Source: Conoideocrella luteorostrata (taxonomy: Eukaryota; Ascomycota; Sordariomycetes; Hypocreales; Clavicipitaceae). Taken from it: a DNA stretch of 64,000 bases. Location: NCBI GenBank assembly GCA_032433595.1, contig JASWJB010000019.1, positions 186,001-250,000 of the forward strand, written 5' to 3'. This document shows positions 11,396 through 24,670 of this stretch, piece by piece. A program made the translations under genes and the position numbers. How positions within the stretch are numbered: the stretch's first letter is position 1; every line of letters begins with the position of its first letter. The notes below the pieces were generated by a model. It did not search any database. It saw only the letters and a program-made list of their open reading frames with translations, and was not told where the DNA came from.

Positions 11396-14300
11396 CTAGG
11401 CAAAAAGCTTTAAGCCGCTTCCGTGCTTGCCGATTTCGCAAACTTCACATACTCGACAAACGGCTCCCTTGTACTTGGAGTGATACTTGGAGCCGTCAAA
11501 GGCGCACTCTTCGAACGGTGTACCACTGTAGATAGGTGTGTGACTGGCGGCACAGACCTCAAATTCCGCAAACTGGTCAAATTCAATGTCCACAGCATCA
11601 TTCGGGTTTCTTTCGCACTGCGCTTTGGTTCTCCTGGCCTAATAGTTGGGCTTGTCAGTCACAGGGCATTGTCGGAATAGAGAGATACATCTTTAGAGAG
11701 CAACTTACGTTTTCCACAATCTTGGTAGAACCACCGTTGGCAATAATTCGATTGGCAAAACTCAGAGCGGAATTGTAATTTTTGTTTTTGACGGCAAATA
11801 GCATAGCACTCAGGAGTGCCAGCTGTCGATGAGGGACCTCAATCTTGGGAATCGTAAAGTATGCTGACAATTCCAGGCTCTTCTTGAGTTTTGCAAGATC
11901 CTGAGCCACTGGGTCAGGGCCTCCTAGTTGTCGCCTGGCAAGCTCAATACTCATCGCTACCGTATACTCGCTCGCAGAGATGATCAACTTCTTTGCCTCA
12001 ACTACCTCTGCTTCGCTTGAGACAGCATTGACTAATATGGCATGCAGAATTCCTTTGAACAGCCTAATTCCGTCTTCCAGTCTGTTTGCCTTCATCGAGT
12101 CGTAGCCTTTTTGAAGATCGTTTATCGCTAGGTGCTCTAGGTCGCGTGGGATAAAAGGAAGCACTTGTCGAACATCCGTTTCATCAACAGTTCGACGAAC
12201 ATAGTTTACCAATGCTGGAAGTCCTGAAGATGCGGGCAAGAAGCTTTTTGAAGATCGGTACACCTCCAAGAAGCGAGCTTTGAGCGGAGCAAAATTAACA
12301 GCACCAACTTGCCTGTTTAGGAGTTGCATGGCAGACTCAAAGGATCCTCCTGCCACGTGGTCTACAGCCAGTGGTGAGTTTCGAGCCCAGAGGTCTGCTT
12401 CGCTACTTCCGGCGCCACCAGCGTCTACACTGTCTACATTGACAAAATCGCTGTCGACCTCAGGTATGTCGTCGTCTCCCATATCCCAACCGGCAGCATC
12501 CTCGTCATCCTCAACCAGACCGTTGTTCCGTTTGGTAGTATTTTCACCATCTGCCTCTTCATCCAGAGCCGTCCTGTCAGTCGTGACTGCATCATCATCT
12601 AGAGACAAACCTTCAACTTGGCCGAGCAAAGCCTTTTCAAAGAAAGACAGTGAGCTTGCCTTGGTAGGCCAATTGGTTCGGAAAGTCGGGACAATAGGTT
12701 TGGGAATTCTTAGTGACTCGCCTAATCGTGGCAGAGTAAGCTGGTCCTCAGTGATGCCGGTAGCGTCCAAAATTGCCTGACACTCGTCATCAAGGCGGTG
12801 GGCTTTCGCAGTCATGTATGCCAGAGGGTCTGTAAGTTCAGTTAGTGAGTACATTTCGTAAGGACGATTACATAAACGCACAAAGGTCAATTTCTTTGAA
12901 CATCTGGATACGGTCTTCAATCTCGCCTAAATAAAGAGCATTATGGAATCGAGAAGTAAAATCTCCTCGGTGCTCTGCAATTTTGGCCATTCTTGCCAGT
13001 TTGGAGTGATCACCTGTGGCCAGGTACAAGAAAGATAATTTATCAAATTGCTTCAATTTCTGGTAACACATCTCTACAATCTGATGATTGCCGTGTGCCA
13101 AAGCTTCGGTGCTGAGCCGTGCCCAGAAACTGGGCTTGTCTAGTTCCTTTGCCATCTCAACGGCGACGTCGAGATTACCGCATTCGATTGCCAGGTCGAA
13201 TCTTGTTGTCGGATCCTGCACGAATTGCAGAGCAATCTCGGGATAGCCCTTCTTTTGAAGATAAGAAATGATAGACTGTCCCACTAGACTTGACGTGCGG
13301 ATGATGTGTAGCATTTCTTCATAGTTGCGTTTGATCAATGCAAGTTTAAAGCGATATTCCGTAGGATCGATTTGAAGAATTCGTGGCTTCGCCGCACGAT
13401 CTAGGCAATAGACGTTGCGACCTTTGACTCGGACAAGATACACGGTCTGGTCCAAAGTTCGCACGATGCCGTTGTCGCCATTAAGAAGGGTATATTTGAC
13501 ATGGTTGAGAGTCGAATATAACAACACTCCAGCATCGTCCCATGTTGCGCTTTTGATCCGGATTGTCTCGTGAAGAGTGCTCACTTGTTCGAGAGCCTTT
13601 GTAACAATCGTGACATTATGTTTGCTGAGAAGGGCAGCATACAAACCGTCAGAGGACCAGACAACATACTTGACACCGTTGACGGCCAGTTCAGCAGTGC
13701 TCTTCTTTTGTTGAATATCGTATAGATGGACTGCTGTTGGAGTAATGATGAGAAGATTGCCAGTCCCCCCAAAATAAATGTCACTTGTCCCAACCGGTGG
13801 TTTGAAGGACCGCGTGGTGTTGTTCGAAAGATCTTTGATATCAATATTTTGATTGGCAACGTGGAGAACAGCGAATCGATTTCTGGCGACAAAAATGGCC
13901 GAGCTACCAGAGCCTCGTTTAGACTCGGAAGGTTCAATGCTACCAGAGCCATCCTTGGGAAGGTTAACAAGCTCGTAGGACCCGCCGTCGGCCGGAGTGG
14001 TAACAAGGACTGATCTCTCAGCAGGGTTGTATGACAGTGTGCGAGGAGTTACCCATGGGCTGCCTAGCTTTTTCAAGGATAATAAAGTTGGACTTTCGAC
14101 ATTCCTTTGAAAGTCATAAAATTTGATTTGCTTCTCCTTCGTAATGTAGAAAAGTAAATTCTGATGGGTGGCAGAAGCCGGTCGTTCGCGCTCCAGCTTG
14201 AATACCATTACACCGTTGTCATGACCTGCAGCAAAGAGGTTGATCTCGGGATGCGCCGCTATAACCCAGAAGCGGTCATTTTCTCGTTTGAAAGACTGGA

Positions 14301-15348
14301 CAGCTGTCCGTTTATTGAGATCCCAGACCCGAATCGTCTTGTCCTCGCCGGCTGACAGGATCAAGTCTTGATGTGGATGGAACAAACAGCCGGATGCGTT
14401 GTGGAAGTGACCCCTGCAAGTATCAACTTCCCAAGCCTTGGTCTCGCTCATACGCCACAATTTGACTAGTCGGTCATCGCCAGCCGACACTATGAGTGGC
14501 ATAGTGGGGTGAAAAGCAACCCAGTTGACGCCGCGGTCGTGTCCCTCTAACACAAACTTGACGACAGCATCTGTGTTACCAAACATATCCGCCTGGTTCT
14601 GATTGGCGCGAGCCATCTGGTCTTCGAAACTCATTGATGTGGGGGCAGAATGTTTCTTTCGCAGGCCGGATATGTCCCAAACACGAACAGACTGGTCGAG
14701 CGATGCAGAAACGACGAGGTCTTCCTTGGGGTGGAATTGGGCACACATGGTATAGTGGTTGTGGCCAGTCATTGTACAGACTGGAAATAAGTGGTCAGTA
14801 TCATTGATTCAGATATTGAGTTCATGCCTCAGCACATACTTAGGGAACGATTTTGCCAGTTCCAAATACGTATTGTTTGATCGTCTGACGAGGAAAGAAT
14901 CCAAGGGAGCTCATGATGAAAGAAGACGGTGCGGACATAGTCGAGGTGCCCATTTAAGGTAAACAGACATCGCCGCGACTGATACGACCAGACTTTGATC
15001 TTGTAGTCGTCACCGCCAGATACGAAGAGAGGCTGAGTTTTGTGAAAGTCAACTCCTCGAACCGGTCCATCGTGTTCTTCGAAACGATCGATAAGGGTAC
15101 CCATCCTGTAGTCCCAAAGCTGGATGGTTGATGAATGAAGAGCTACAAGAATCCATGGTCTGCACAGCGCATTAGCTTTAAAGCGGCCAATTGACGAATG
15201 TGGCTTGCTTAGCTACCTTTTAGGATGAAAGGCAATGCCTTTTGCTCTCGAGGATTTCGATTCAAACTGCATCAATGTCAGTCTGTTGACCAGGCGATAC
15301 AGAACCCTTGGTAATTACCTTGGTTAGCATTCCAGGCGAGGACTGCAT
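11396..15348 (-). CDS. COP1: Coatomer subunit alpha (alpha-COP)
   Basis: The large COPI coat subunit, which binds dilysine cargo signals and acts in Golgi-to-ER traffic. Six exons: 15348-15319, 15266-15217, 15159-14840, 14780-12882, 12829-11709 and 11638-11396. They total 3663 nt, 1220 aa, in frame throughout. Start [20 protein letters not shown]; the first three coding exons are short. N-terminal WD40 repeats are clear ([54 protein letters not shown]). The middle is the alpha-solenoid, then an acidic stretch around [16 protein letters not shown], and the C-terminal COPI domain ends with [14 protein letters not shown] and a [13 protein letters not shown] cysteine cluster. One intron has a GTGCGT donor. 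The gene is divergent from UGGT. Confidence 0.96.
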
Positions 15349-16020
15349 TGTGGCGGGGAAGGGCGGAAGCAGCAGTTTCGTGCGTCAGGAGAGCGAATAC
15401 GCAGACCAGGAGTGATCACCGCTGTCTATGGTAAAAAGCGTTCAATGGGCGTTCCCTGCCGTAATTACTATTGCTCGCTGGCTGGTAGGGAATGGATGTG
15501 GCCAGTAGGTGTAAGTACGAGGAAGAAGGTAATGACGGTGGCCACTACTGGCAATTGTTCGTCTTCAAGTTGTCAGCGCACCAATGTTGTTCCGCCCATC
15601 ATGGCACACCGCCCTCCCCCTTCCACTTCCCCCATACTCCGTATATGTGTCCGCCACTGATTCTGCCAACTCGAATAGTTTCAGACAACAATATGACACT
15701 AACCCGCATTAGGACAGCTCGACCCAATATGCGACTGTGTTCACAAAGTACACCAGCACAATGCTCTTGAGGCGTAAAATGATATTTACTCATGACCCAA
15801 ACTTAACTCCACCTTTCCTTCAACTAATTGGGAACTCATATGCATAAAATAACGCACCAGTAGGCCGTCAATGATTTATTGACTGCGGAGTGCTCCGATT
15901 GCCACGTACTTTCAAGAATCTCTCACTATTCGCTCGATAGCTTTGCCAGGTGACTGGCTCAGAAACCCAGCATTGCCTGTGTTTCCAACATTTAACATTC
16001 TATGCGCTCCATAGTTTAGG
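15349..16020. promoter_or_regulatory. Shared upstream region of alpha-COP and UGGT
   Basis: This is a divergent spacer with no supported ORF; the 60-92 codon frames at 15412-15793 show no similarity. It must hold both promoters. A copy of the 9-mer TACTCCGTA lies at 15635-15643. Confidence 0.55.
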
Positions 16021-19000
16021 ATGAAGTTGCATCCTAAGTCATGGTCCTTAGTCGCCTGTTTGGCGTTGGCCGCACATGTGTCCGCCGCTCCTACCATCCG
16101 AATTGGAATGACTGCTGCATTTGATGCTGGGTCGCTTTTGTTGGAGCTTGTGTTCGTGACAAATCTAAGCCGAGAAAGGGGACAAAGAGCTAACATATTG
16201 TAGCGAGACAGCCGCAGGGGAAAACTCCTCATGCTATTTTCCACTATTAGATCGAATTGCGAGTGGTCATTTTACCACGGCCTCTACAGACTCAGAATTA
16301 TACTCTCGATTTCTAAAGGTGCTTCGTGATGATAGACACATTATCAGTTCCGAAGCTCTATCAACCTTCAACTTGGCACTTTCTTTGCGCTCGGCAGCTC
16401 CTAGAATTGAAGCGCATTACCAACATTATGCAACTGTCGTGAAGTCGTTTGTGGACAACTGCGATGCTTGGGTTTTGTTGGACAGAAAACAATACTGTAC
16501 ACCAGATCTCGATAACATAGTGAGAGACGGTTTATTCACCTCGTTTGTGTCATCGCCCCCTTATACAGGCTACAGGCTACATGTTAACAATGGATTTAGT
16601 GTCATTAAGACGTTGCCTTTTGATCGAACCTTGGGTCAAGGCAGAGAAGCTATATTATATGCTGACCCTACTTCGGTTGAATTTGCGAAATATCATGAGC
16701 CTTTATCAAAAGCTGCGCGTGCACTATCTTTGAATTATAGAGTTCGATATCGGCGAGCCAACTCATCCATCAATAAGCCTTTACCAATTAGTGGCTACGG
16801 TGTTGAGCTCGCTCTAAAGAAAACAGATTATGTCGTAATCGATGATAGACGCACCAGTCAAGACGCTGAACAGAAGTCTTTACGTTCAAAGGATATGCTC
16901 TATGGAGAGGACGACGATATCTCTGACTTGAACTCTTTGTCTACATCCGAACTAGCATCCATCGGAATGAAAGCCGCTTCGTTCATCCAACAGAGTGATG
17001 AACCCTTTGATACATTAGTCAAGCTCACGCGGGACTTCCCGAAATACGCATCATATATCGCCTTGCACAATATTTCTGAGCTTTTTGCTGTGGAATACCA
17101 ACATAACCATGCGCAAGTGGTGCGAGGTGGAATAAATTTCCTTTGGATGAACGGCGTGCAGCTTATTGACAGACAGATTGACCCATTCGCCATTGTCGAA
17201 ATACTTCGACGAGAACGAAAACTAGTCAATAGCATCCAAGATCTGGGGTTTGACGGGGGACAAGCTGTCGCTCTGCTTGGTCACGAAGCCGTGTCATCCG
17301 CGAAATCTGAGGAGGAATCTCTGAGGTACGATTGGACGGATCGATTGGAGAATGGGCGAGGGATTATATGGCTCAATGACTTGGAGAAAGACGAGAAATA
17401 TAAATCATACCCGAAGATCTTGTCGTCTGTAGGTCTCAGTTTTAACATCACTTGCGCCATCTTCTCTAACAGCCTATAGCTACTGCAACGAACATTCCCG
17501 GGTCAAATCCCGCCAATCGGCCGAAACATATTTCATCTGGTCTTTCCTGCTGATTTGTCTAATGTCGAAGACCTCAGCTTTATCGCCGACGTATTGTCCA
17601 TAATGGATCGAGGTATTCCTGTTCGGTTTGGACTAGTACCATTACAACCGACCAATAAAGCGCGAATTCAGGCAAAGGTTGCGCACTTTCTGGTAAAAAA
17701 TCATGGTACTGAAGCTCTGCTGTCTTATGTGCAACAAGTGGCTCAACAAAAGGGAGTGGCTGACGAGGCCCTCCTGTCAAGCGTTACTGACTCTCACCCG
17801 TCTCTGGCTGACACTCAATATGGGTCAATTGATGAGATAATAAGATCCGACGACTATAATGAGCAGCTCCAATCAGCCCGTAAATGGACTATAAGGCTTC
17901 ATGCAGATACAATTGTCCGCCCCCTCTTTGTTGATGGTGTCGCAATTCCTCGCGACCAAAGTTGGATGCAAACCATGAGCATGACTATAGGGGAAGACCT
18001 CCAAACTATACAAAAGGGAGTGTATCATGGCGTTTTAGATGATGATATCGAAGACGTCTCCGGGATATTCCTTGATGGAGCAGCACTACGACGCAACATG
18101 TATATTTCGTTGAATGATGACAAATCGTTGCGAATGCTGAATGTCGCAAAGATATATGACGAAAATGCGGCATTTTTCGACGCCTTACCAATTCTCGAAT
18201 CCTACCAGGATGCCTCAAAGGAAAACTGGGCCGTTGTCACCGTTCTTGCAAATATGTCTTCAAGTGCTGGTCTTGACCTTGTTCTCTCAGCCTTAAGATT
18301 TAAAAGACAAAACCCGGCGGTTCGCATTGATCTTATTGATACCCGTGAAGACTTCTCCCTATCATCCCAGGTGATCGCAGCCTTGAAAGCTAAACAGCGT
18401 ACCCTGGAGGACATTGAATCCACTGATGATCTACAATCAGTCATCAACAGTGCCTCAAGTTATGCAGCTACAGAGAAATATGCCGATGGTGTTAAAAAGA
18501 TCCTCAGCGAGGCGAAATTAGCGCCAGGTTCACAAAGTGTAATAATAAACGGACGAATTGTAGGGCCAATAGTCTCCTCACTACCCTTCATCACAGACGA
18601 CTTCCAGGACTTGTTAGCATTTGAACAGACGCGCCGTATTCTTCCAATTTATGGCGCAATCAAGGATCTAGGCTTGAGTGGCACTGTTACTAGTCCTATC
18701 GCAGCGGCTAAACTTACTTCGATCATCGCTTTGTCAACTATTTCTGATATGCCTGAGGGTATTTTCGAGTCAACCCCGAGAACGCGATCTACCATTTACG
18801 ATAACTGGAATACAAGTCACACAGCCATAGAGGCGGGAGACCCCAAAACAGCAAACATACACATTGTAGGGCTATTAGATCCTGCTTGCGAGAAAGCACA
18901 GAGATGGGCTCCTATTCTCAAGACACTGTCGAAGCTAGACGGAGTATATGTGAAACTCATTTTGAATCCCAAAGAAAAAATCGAAGAACTTCCTGTGAAG

Positions 19001-20584
19001 CGTTTCTTCCGCTACGTGTTCGAGCCGAAGCCTATATTCGAAGACGACGGTAGCCTTCAGATCCCACAAGCAATCTTCACGGGTCTTCCATCAGACGTGT
19101 TGATGACTGTAGGCATGGACGTGCCGCCGGCCTGGTTGGTGGCGCCAAAGTCGTCCGTCCATGACCTAGACAATATCCGATTGGGCGCCTTAAAATCCGA
19201 CGTTGAGGCGACGTATCAACTTCAGCATATTCTCATAGAAGGTCATTCTCGAGAGGGAACTGGTTCAGCTCCGCGTGGTGCACAGCTTGTTCTCGCCACA
19301 GAAACCCAACCCCTTCTCACTGACACCATAATCATGGCAAATCTCGGCTTCTTCCAGTTCAAAGCCAACCCCGGTGTTTACAACATTCAACTCAAGGAAG
19401 GGAGGAGCAATGATATCTACAAAATTGAGAGCATTGGTGCTCAGGGCTGGGAGCCGGTGCCTGGCGACGAAGGAACGGAAGTAGCATTGATGGACTTCCA
19501 AGGTGCCACAGTATATCCACGACTCAAGCGTCGTCCTGGGAGGGATAAGGATGATGTCTTGGCGGATCCTGAACTCGGTTCTGATGCTAATATTTTTAAA
19601 AGGGGACTGAAACTTGCCGAAGGGATCTTTGGAAATGCAAAAGGCAAATCGTCATTGGAGCGACAACATGCTGAAATCAATATTTTTTCTGTTGCCAGTG
19701 GTCACCTGTATGAGCGCATGCTGAACATCATGATGGTATCAGTCATGAAGAATACTAAACACACTGTGAAGTTCTGGTTCATAGAACAGTTCCTTTCCCC
19801 ATCATTTAAGGAATTTATACCTCACCTGGCCGAGGAGTATGGCTTTAAATACGAAATGGTAACCTATAAGTGGCCACATTGGCTCCGACAGCAGAAAGAA
19901 AAGCAAAGGGAGATTTGGGGCTACAAAATTCTGTTCTTGGACGTTTTGTTCCCTCTTTCACTCGACAAAGTAATCTTTGTCGATGCTGATCAAATTGTCC
20001 GTACTGATATGATCGACTTGGTGAGTTTGGATCTGAACGGGGCACCGTATGGCTTCACACCTATGTGTGATTCCCGGACAGAGATGGAAGGATTCCGTTT
20101 TTGGAAGCAAGGCTATTGGGCGAATTATCTCCGTGGGAAGCCGTATCACATATCCGCGTTATATGTTGTGGATTTGAGACGCTTTCGGGAACTGGCAGCG
20201 GGCGATCGACTGAGGCAACAGTACCACGCTCTTTCAGCCGATCCAGCCAGTCTATCAAATTTGGACCAAGACTTGCCGAATCACATGCAGTTTCAAATCC
20301 CAATCCATAGCTTGCCACAGGAATGGCTTTGGTGTGAAACATGGTGCAGTGATGACAGCCTGGCAAAGGCTCGTACTATTGACTTATGCAACAACCCTCA
20401 GACTAAGGAACCAAAATTGGACAGAGCGAGAAGGCAAGTGCCAGAATGGACAACATATGATGTACAAATCGCAGCTCTAGAGTCAAGGCAGGAACTCAGC
20501 GGCGTATCTGTGAGGGAGATCGCAGATCCGGCAGTACAGGTGAACAACGAACTGGAGAGCCGGTATGAAAAAGATGAGCTGTAA
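16021..20584 (+). CDS. UDP-glucose:glycoprotein glucosyltransferase (UGGT/Kre5 family)
   Basis: The ER folding sensor that re-glucosylates misfolded N-glycoproteins. Exons 16021-16151, 16204-17428 and 17480-20584 give 1486 aa, the usual UGGT size. A signal peptide is visible (MKLHPKSWSLVACLALAAHV). Thioredoxin-like folding-sensor domains follow, then a C-terminal GT24 domain starting near INIFSVASGHLYERML. It carries VIFVDADQIVRTD (the DxD metal site), YHISALYVVDL and NLDQDLPNHMQ. The protein ends EKDEL, an HDEL/KDEL-type ER retrieval signal. Intron 1 (52 nt) uses a GTTCGT donor with a GCTAAC branch; the junction restores LLELVETAAGEN, as expected for the family. S. cerevisiae Kre5 is a diverged relative, but the intact GT24 motifs point to an active UGGT. 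Confidence 0.96.
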
Positions 20585-21487
20585 ACCGGACTCCAAGCAC
20601 ATAGCCAGCCGACCGCTTTGGTCTTGCTTTTAGACGCTGTAAAGAGAGGATTTCCTTAAAAGGAAGGGTATTACACCGGTCATAAAATCACATAGAGCCG
20701 TGTAGAATCCCAAATACACATGATTATAATCTCGATCCCTCGGTGATTCAACTAGTGACGGCAGGCGCACATATTTCGGTGTTCGATTTTGAACACAACC
20801 ATAAAAGAAAGAATGAATGAATGAAAATGGGAATAACAAATTCCTGGGTTCCTGGCTTTCATAGCACTGTTCGTTGAAGCGAATGCAACACCGCGCTCAC
20901 GACAAAAAAAGGGGGCTCATAGCAGTCCGGCGGCAGTGGCCTCACCTTGTTGTTACTGAAATTTCAAGGAGTACACCAGGAGACGGAACAATTTGCTTCC
21001 AGCGTCTAATCCTGCTTCAAACGCCATGACAGATGACATACATAAGTCCGAGTAAATACCATACGTCTTTCGACTACCTCACGTACATGATAAACAGCTA
21101 ACGCCTCGTATTTCTTATACAACGCCAACAGTAAAGCGAAACCAAAAAACCAGACACCGCCATCTCCAACCCGTGTAAAAACAGGTCTCAAAGCATACTC
21201 CTCTATCCAGATCAATCAATATACAAAGTGGACCATTCAGATTCCAAAGATGGCCACAGAAGCACTCCAAAGGCTGCCTACAGGCACCACTTAGTTTACA
21301 GTACACACGCAACCATCAGATGGTTTAAGAATGTGGGGGGGGGTATCAAACAGGTATCAGATAATGTTTTCCATGAGATTTAAACATAGCCGCGTTTCTT
21401 ACGTTCTCCAGGAACCTTATCTCAGCTAGGAGATAGTTTCCAGTTGAAAAGGAGGAGGTGGTGAGATCATGAGAGCCACTTTCATGG
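20585..21487. other. Convergent 3' spacer between UGGT and wc-1
   Basis: No gene is seen. The sequence holds the two 3' UTRs, a short GAAT-type repeat near 20811-20823 and a run of nine G at 21335-21343. The open frames there are under 70 codons and unrecognisable. Confidence 0.55.
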
Positions 21488-24400
21488 TTACGGTTGACTT
21501 GACTCGTGCTCTTCCCGAATGGAGGTCATGCTTGAGCCTGTTACGCCACCAGAGAGGGAGGGCTGACTTGGGGGTGGCATCGCTATGTTGGATTTTTGTG
21601 CCAATGTAGACTGCTGCCCATTGTTGCCAACGTGATTTCCAAGCTGAGAGGGGATGGCTTCTTTGTCCCCGTTTGTGTCGGATGAGAGTGCTCTTGGGTT
21701 TGTAGCTTCAGAGAGTTCTTTGTGTAATGGAGAGGAGTGAATTGGAGAGGCAGATTTTCTGCTCTGAGCGTCACCATTCCCGTTATTGCCTCCTCGGGAA
21801 GAGTTACGCGGGGAGACACGGCCAGTCTGGAGCGTCAAATATTAGCAATCACTTCAAGCCGTTTCCATATGCTCACTTACTTGCTTTGCCCAACGGAGCC
21901 CACAACTATTGCACAGGTCTCTCTGACCACTTGGACCACGCCTCCACTCTGGAGTGTTGCGAGTGTGGCAGTTGGCACAATCTCTAACCAAGTTCCCGAC
22001 GCCTTTTCTTCGCTTTCTTTTCTTTTTGTTCGACAAGAGCCCACCAAGTTCCTCAGCAAGAATTCTGTTGACCTTCTCCATCTGCCTAAGCTCGAACTGC
22101 CAGCTAGAGCATTTCGTCGTTCGCAATTCATCGAAAATGTTATCCTCGGCTGCTAGCGCCGCATCTTGCGTCCCTGGTGCCAAGGCGCCACCAGCCGGTT
22201 GAGAGATATGACCTGTTCCCATGTTTGCAGATGTAGCTGCATTTGAACGAGGAGTTAAGGAGCCAGCTTTACCGGTAGTGGGCGTAGATGCCGGGGCGAT
22301 GCTGCGTGATGAAGCTTTCAAGAGCTTTGTCTGTGCCAGAAGGAATGACGGCTTCTGCCCCTCCGAGGCGTCCCCTGGATACAATGTGGTCTGTGCCTGA
22401 AGACCCTGGCCTCGACGATTCTGGACTTCATGCTTGCAAGTGACAGTTTTTCCTCTTCTAGCTTGCTCGATTGAGCGTCCGAACTCGGGACGAGATTCTT
22501 TGCGCATCAGATCCTGAATGCTTGTACCAACTAGTGACTCTGGCTGTAGGTCAAGCAACGACCTGACATTGGATGAAACAAACAAGAACATCCCGGAAGT
22601 TGATAGCTTCGTCCATAGCTCACTATCGCCAATGCCTCCATTTGTCTCTAAGCTTTTACGACTAAGAGCAAACACTGGTCGTTTGCGACCGACTAGAATA
22701 ATGCACTTTCTGCCTTTCCCCTGCTCAACGAACAGAGATCCATGACTCTCAAACCAGGTATAGCCGCTTTGTTTGCGCCTTATCCTGAACACAATATTGA
22801 CCTCATTGCCTGCCGTCGCGTCTTTCAACTCCCGCGTGACAGGTACAATATCGGATGGATGACAAACAGACGACAGAGAGTTGCCAACGAGATCCGCCGT
22901 ATCGTACTCGAGAACCCGCTTTGAAGAGGGAGACAAGTAAAGAAAAAGTCCTTTCAAAGACAGAACATGGACAACATCATCCGTATTCTCCAAGAGCATC
23001 TTATCCCAGAATTGCTTGTGCCAATCAGATACCAAGCTTTTAGGGTTAAATTGCTGCAGAAGTGTAGAAACATCGTCAACAGCAAGAGTCTGGCCATTCT
23101 CCGGTTCCCACTGGCTTGAGGCTGGCGGGTTCCAAATGTACTGTCCAATGTCACTGTGTTTATAATTAACCTTGACACCACCCAATTCCTGGCCGGAGAT
23201 GGCGTCTGGGCATTCAACCAGGTCTATTTGGAATCCGATAAAATATCTTATTTCATCCGTGTCCCAAGGAATTGGTATCATGGTCAACAGATTCAGAAAA
23301 GGCTTTCCTCCCTTTCGATAATTTATCAAACTTTGTTGAACCTCCCGGCGTTCTTGGATCATTTTTTTCAAGTTGTACACAGCGCCGTTGTCGACAAACT
23401 CCCGCTTTGAACCAGCTTCAACTTTACCGTCTGGTGCTTGAAGAAATCGACAATTCTGTCCTACTATGTCATGCCGACTGTAACCAGTGAGATTTTGAAA
23501 ATTGTCGGATACGTAGACAATAGGACAGTCGTTCATTGATACATCGCATACGACGAAAGCGCAAGACATGTCAACCGCTCCTAAATGGATTTTTGCGTCT
23601 TTCCTAGTCGCAACCAGCCACAAGGCTTTTAACATATCGAACCCGCTCTTAGAATAAATTGACTTCTCTTTGCTTTCTCGCAGTGGTGTAACAGTAGTTG
23701 GTGTCGCGGGTCCGGATGTAGAACTCGGTTGAGCGATGTTGGTGGAGGATGTGCCATGTTGTGGGGGAATGGTTGCTTCCGAAGATGAGACATGCCTCGA
23801 CAGAGATGGTGGCAAGACTTGCCCATAGGCATTTGTCGGGGTGCTCGCAGCAGTGCCATCTGAAGTGCGATTAACGACTGGATTAACGGCATTTATCCGT
23901 GTAGTTGATAGATGCATCATGCTGTCTGGATGATCATCCACAGGCCCTGGTACTGTACTGGTGGCGGTGTTCCCGGTTTTGTCAATAGCAGGCATTTGAC
24001 TTGCGGTAAAAGCACCGCCATTCATGGGACTTTCCCCAACTCCTCCTGGTCCGGGAATGGAAGATGCTGGGAACATCCCCAGAGAGGGCTCATTTGGCAT
24101 CTGATTCATGTCGACGTTACCAAACCCAGGCTGATGCATAGATCCGATCAGATCTGGAGAGATGCCAGAAAATTCAGCGGTTTCGGCTACAAAATTACTC
24201 ATTTGATCTGCCATATCGAAGCTCTCATTGAGACCAGGAAATGACGGACCGACTTGTTGCGCAAACTGAAAGTTGCCTAAATTCGAATTGCTAGCCCCAA
24301 AAGTCATTACGTCGCGGGATGCGCCAATCGACGACAATCGTCTCGAGCTCTGAGTATCCATCGATGGACTCCCGTAGACTTGCGGCATGCTCTTTCTGCG

Positions 24401-24565
24401 GTGCATTTCGCTTTGATTGTTATGTATTATGTCATCCAGCGAATCCACTGCCATCATCGGCTCGCCCGAAACCATCTGCGACATTCCTGACGGCGGCGGC
24501 TGAAAGGATATCTGTGACCTTGAGACAGGAGCAGAATCGATCATGCCCATAACGTTGCCTGATGA

Positions 24566-24597
<32 letters not shown>

Positions 24598-24670
24598 CGT
24601 CGCGCTGCTGCGAAAGTTGACGCTGAACCCCATGGGGAGGCATCGCATTAGAAACGTAATAACGCTCCAT
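21488..24670 (-). CDS. wc-1: White collar 1, LOV/PAS/GATA blue-light photoreceptor
   Basis: A nuclear transcription factor that binds flavin, partners with WC-2, and drives light responses and, in Neurospora, the clock. Exons 24670-21881 and 21826-21488 are joined by a 54-nt intron (GTAAGT/CAG), giving 1042 aa. The order is: ten consecutive Gln near residues 26-35; a Ser/Pro/Met-rich N-terminal region; a LOV domain at about 360-490 with the photo-adduct cysteine in GQNCRFLQAP (Cys 407) and the long loop typical of WC-1; two further PAS domains (VVHVLSLKGLFLYLSPSSKR; FLFVSSNVRSLLDL); a basic NKKKKRKRRK stretch; and a GATA zinc finger with Cys 898, 901, 920 and 923. The intron lies just after the finger (WAKQ|TGRVSPR). 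The start ATG (MERYYVSNAM) is the first in frame; an upstream exon is possible. Confidence 0.96.
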
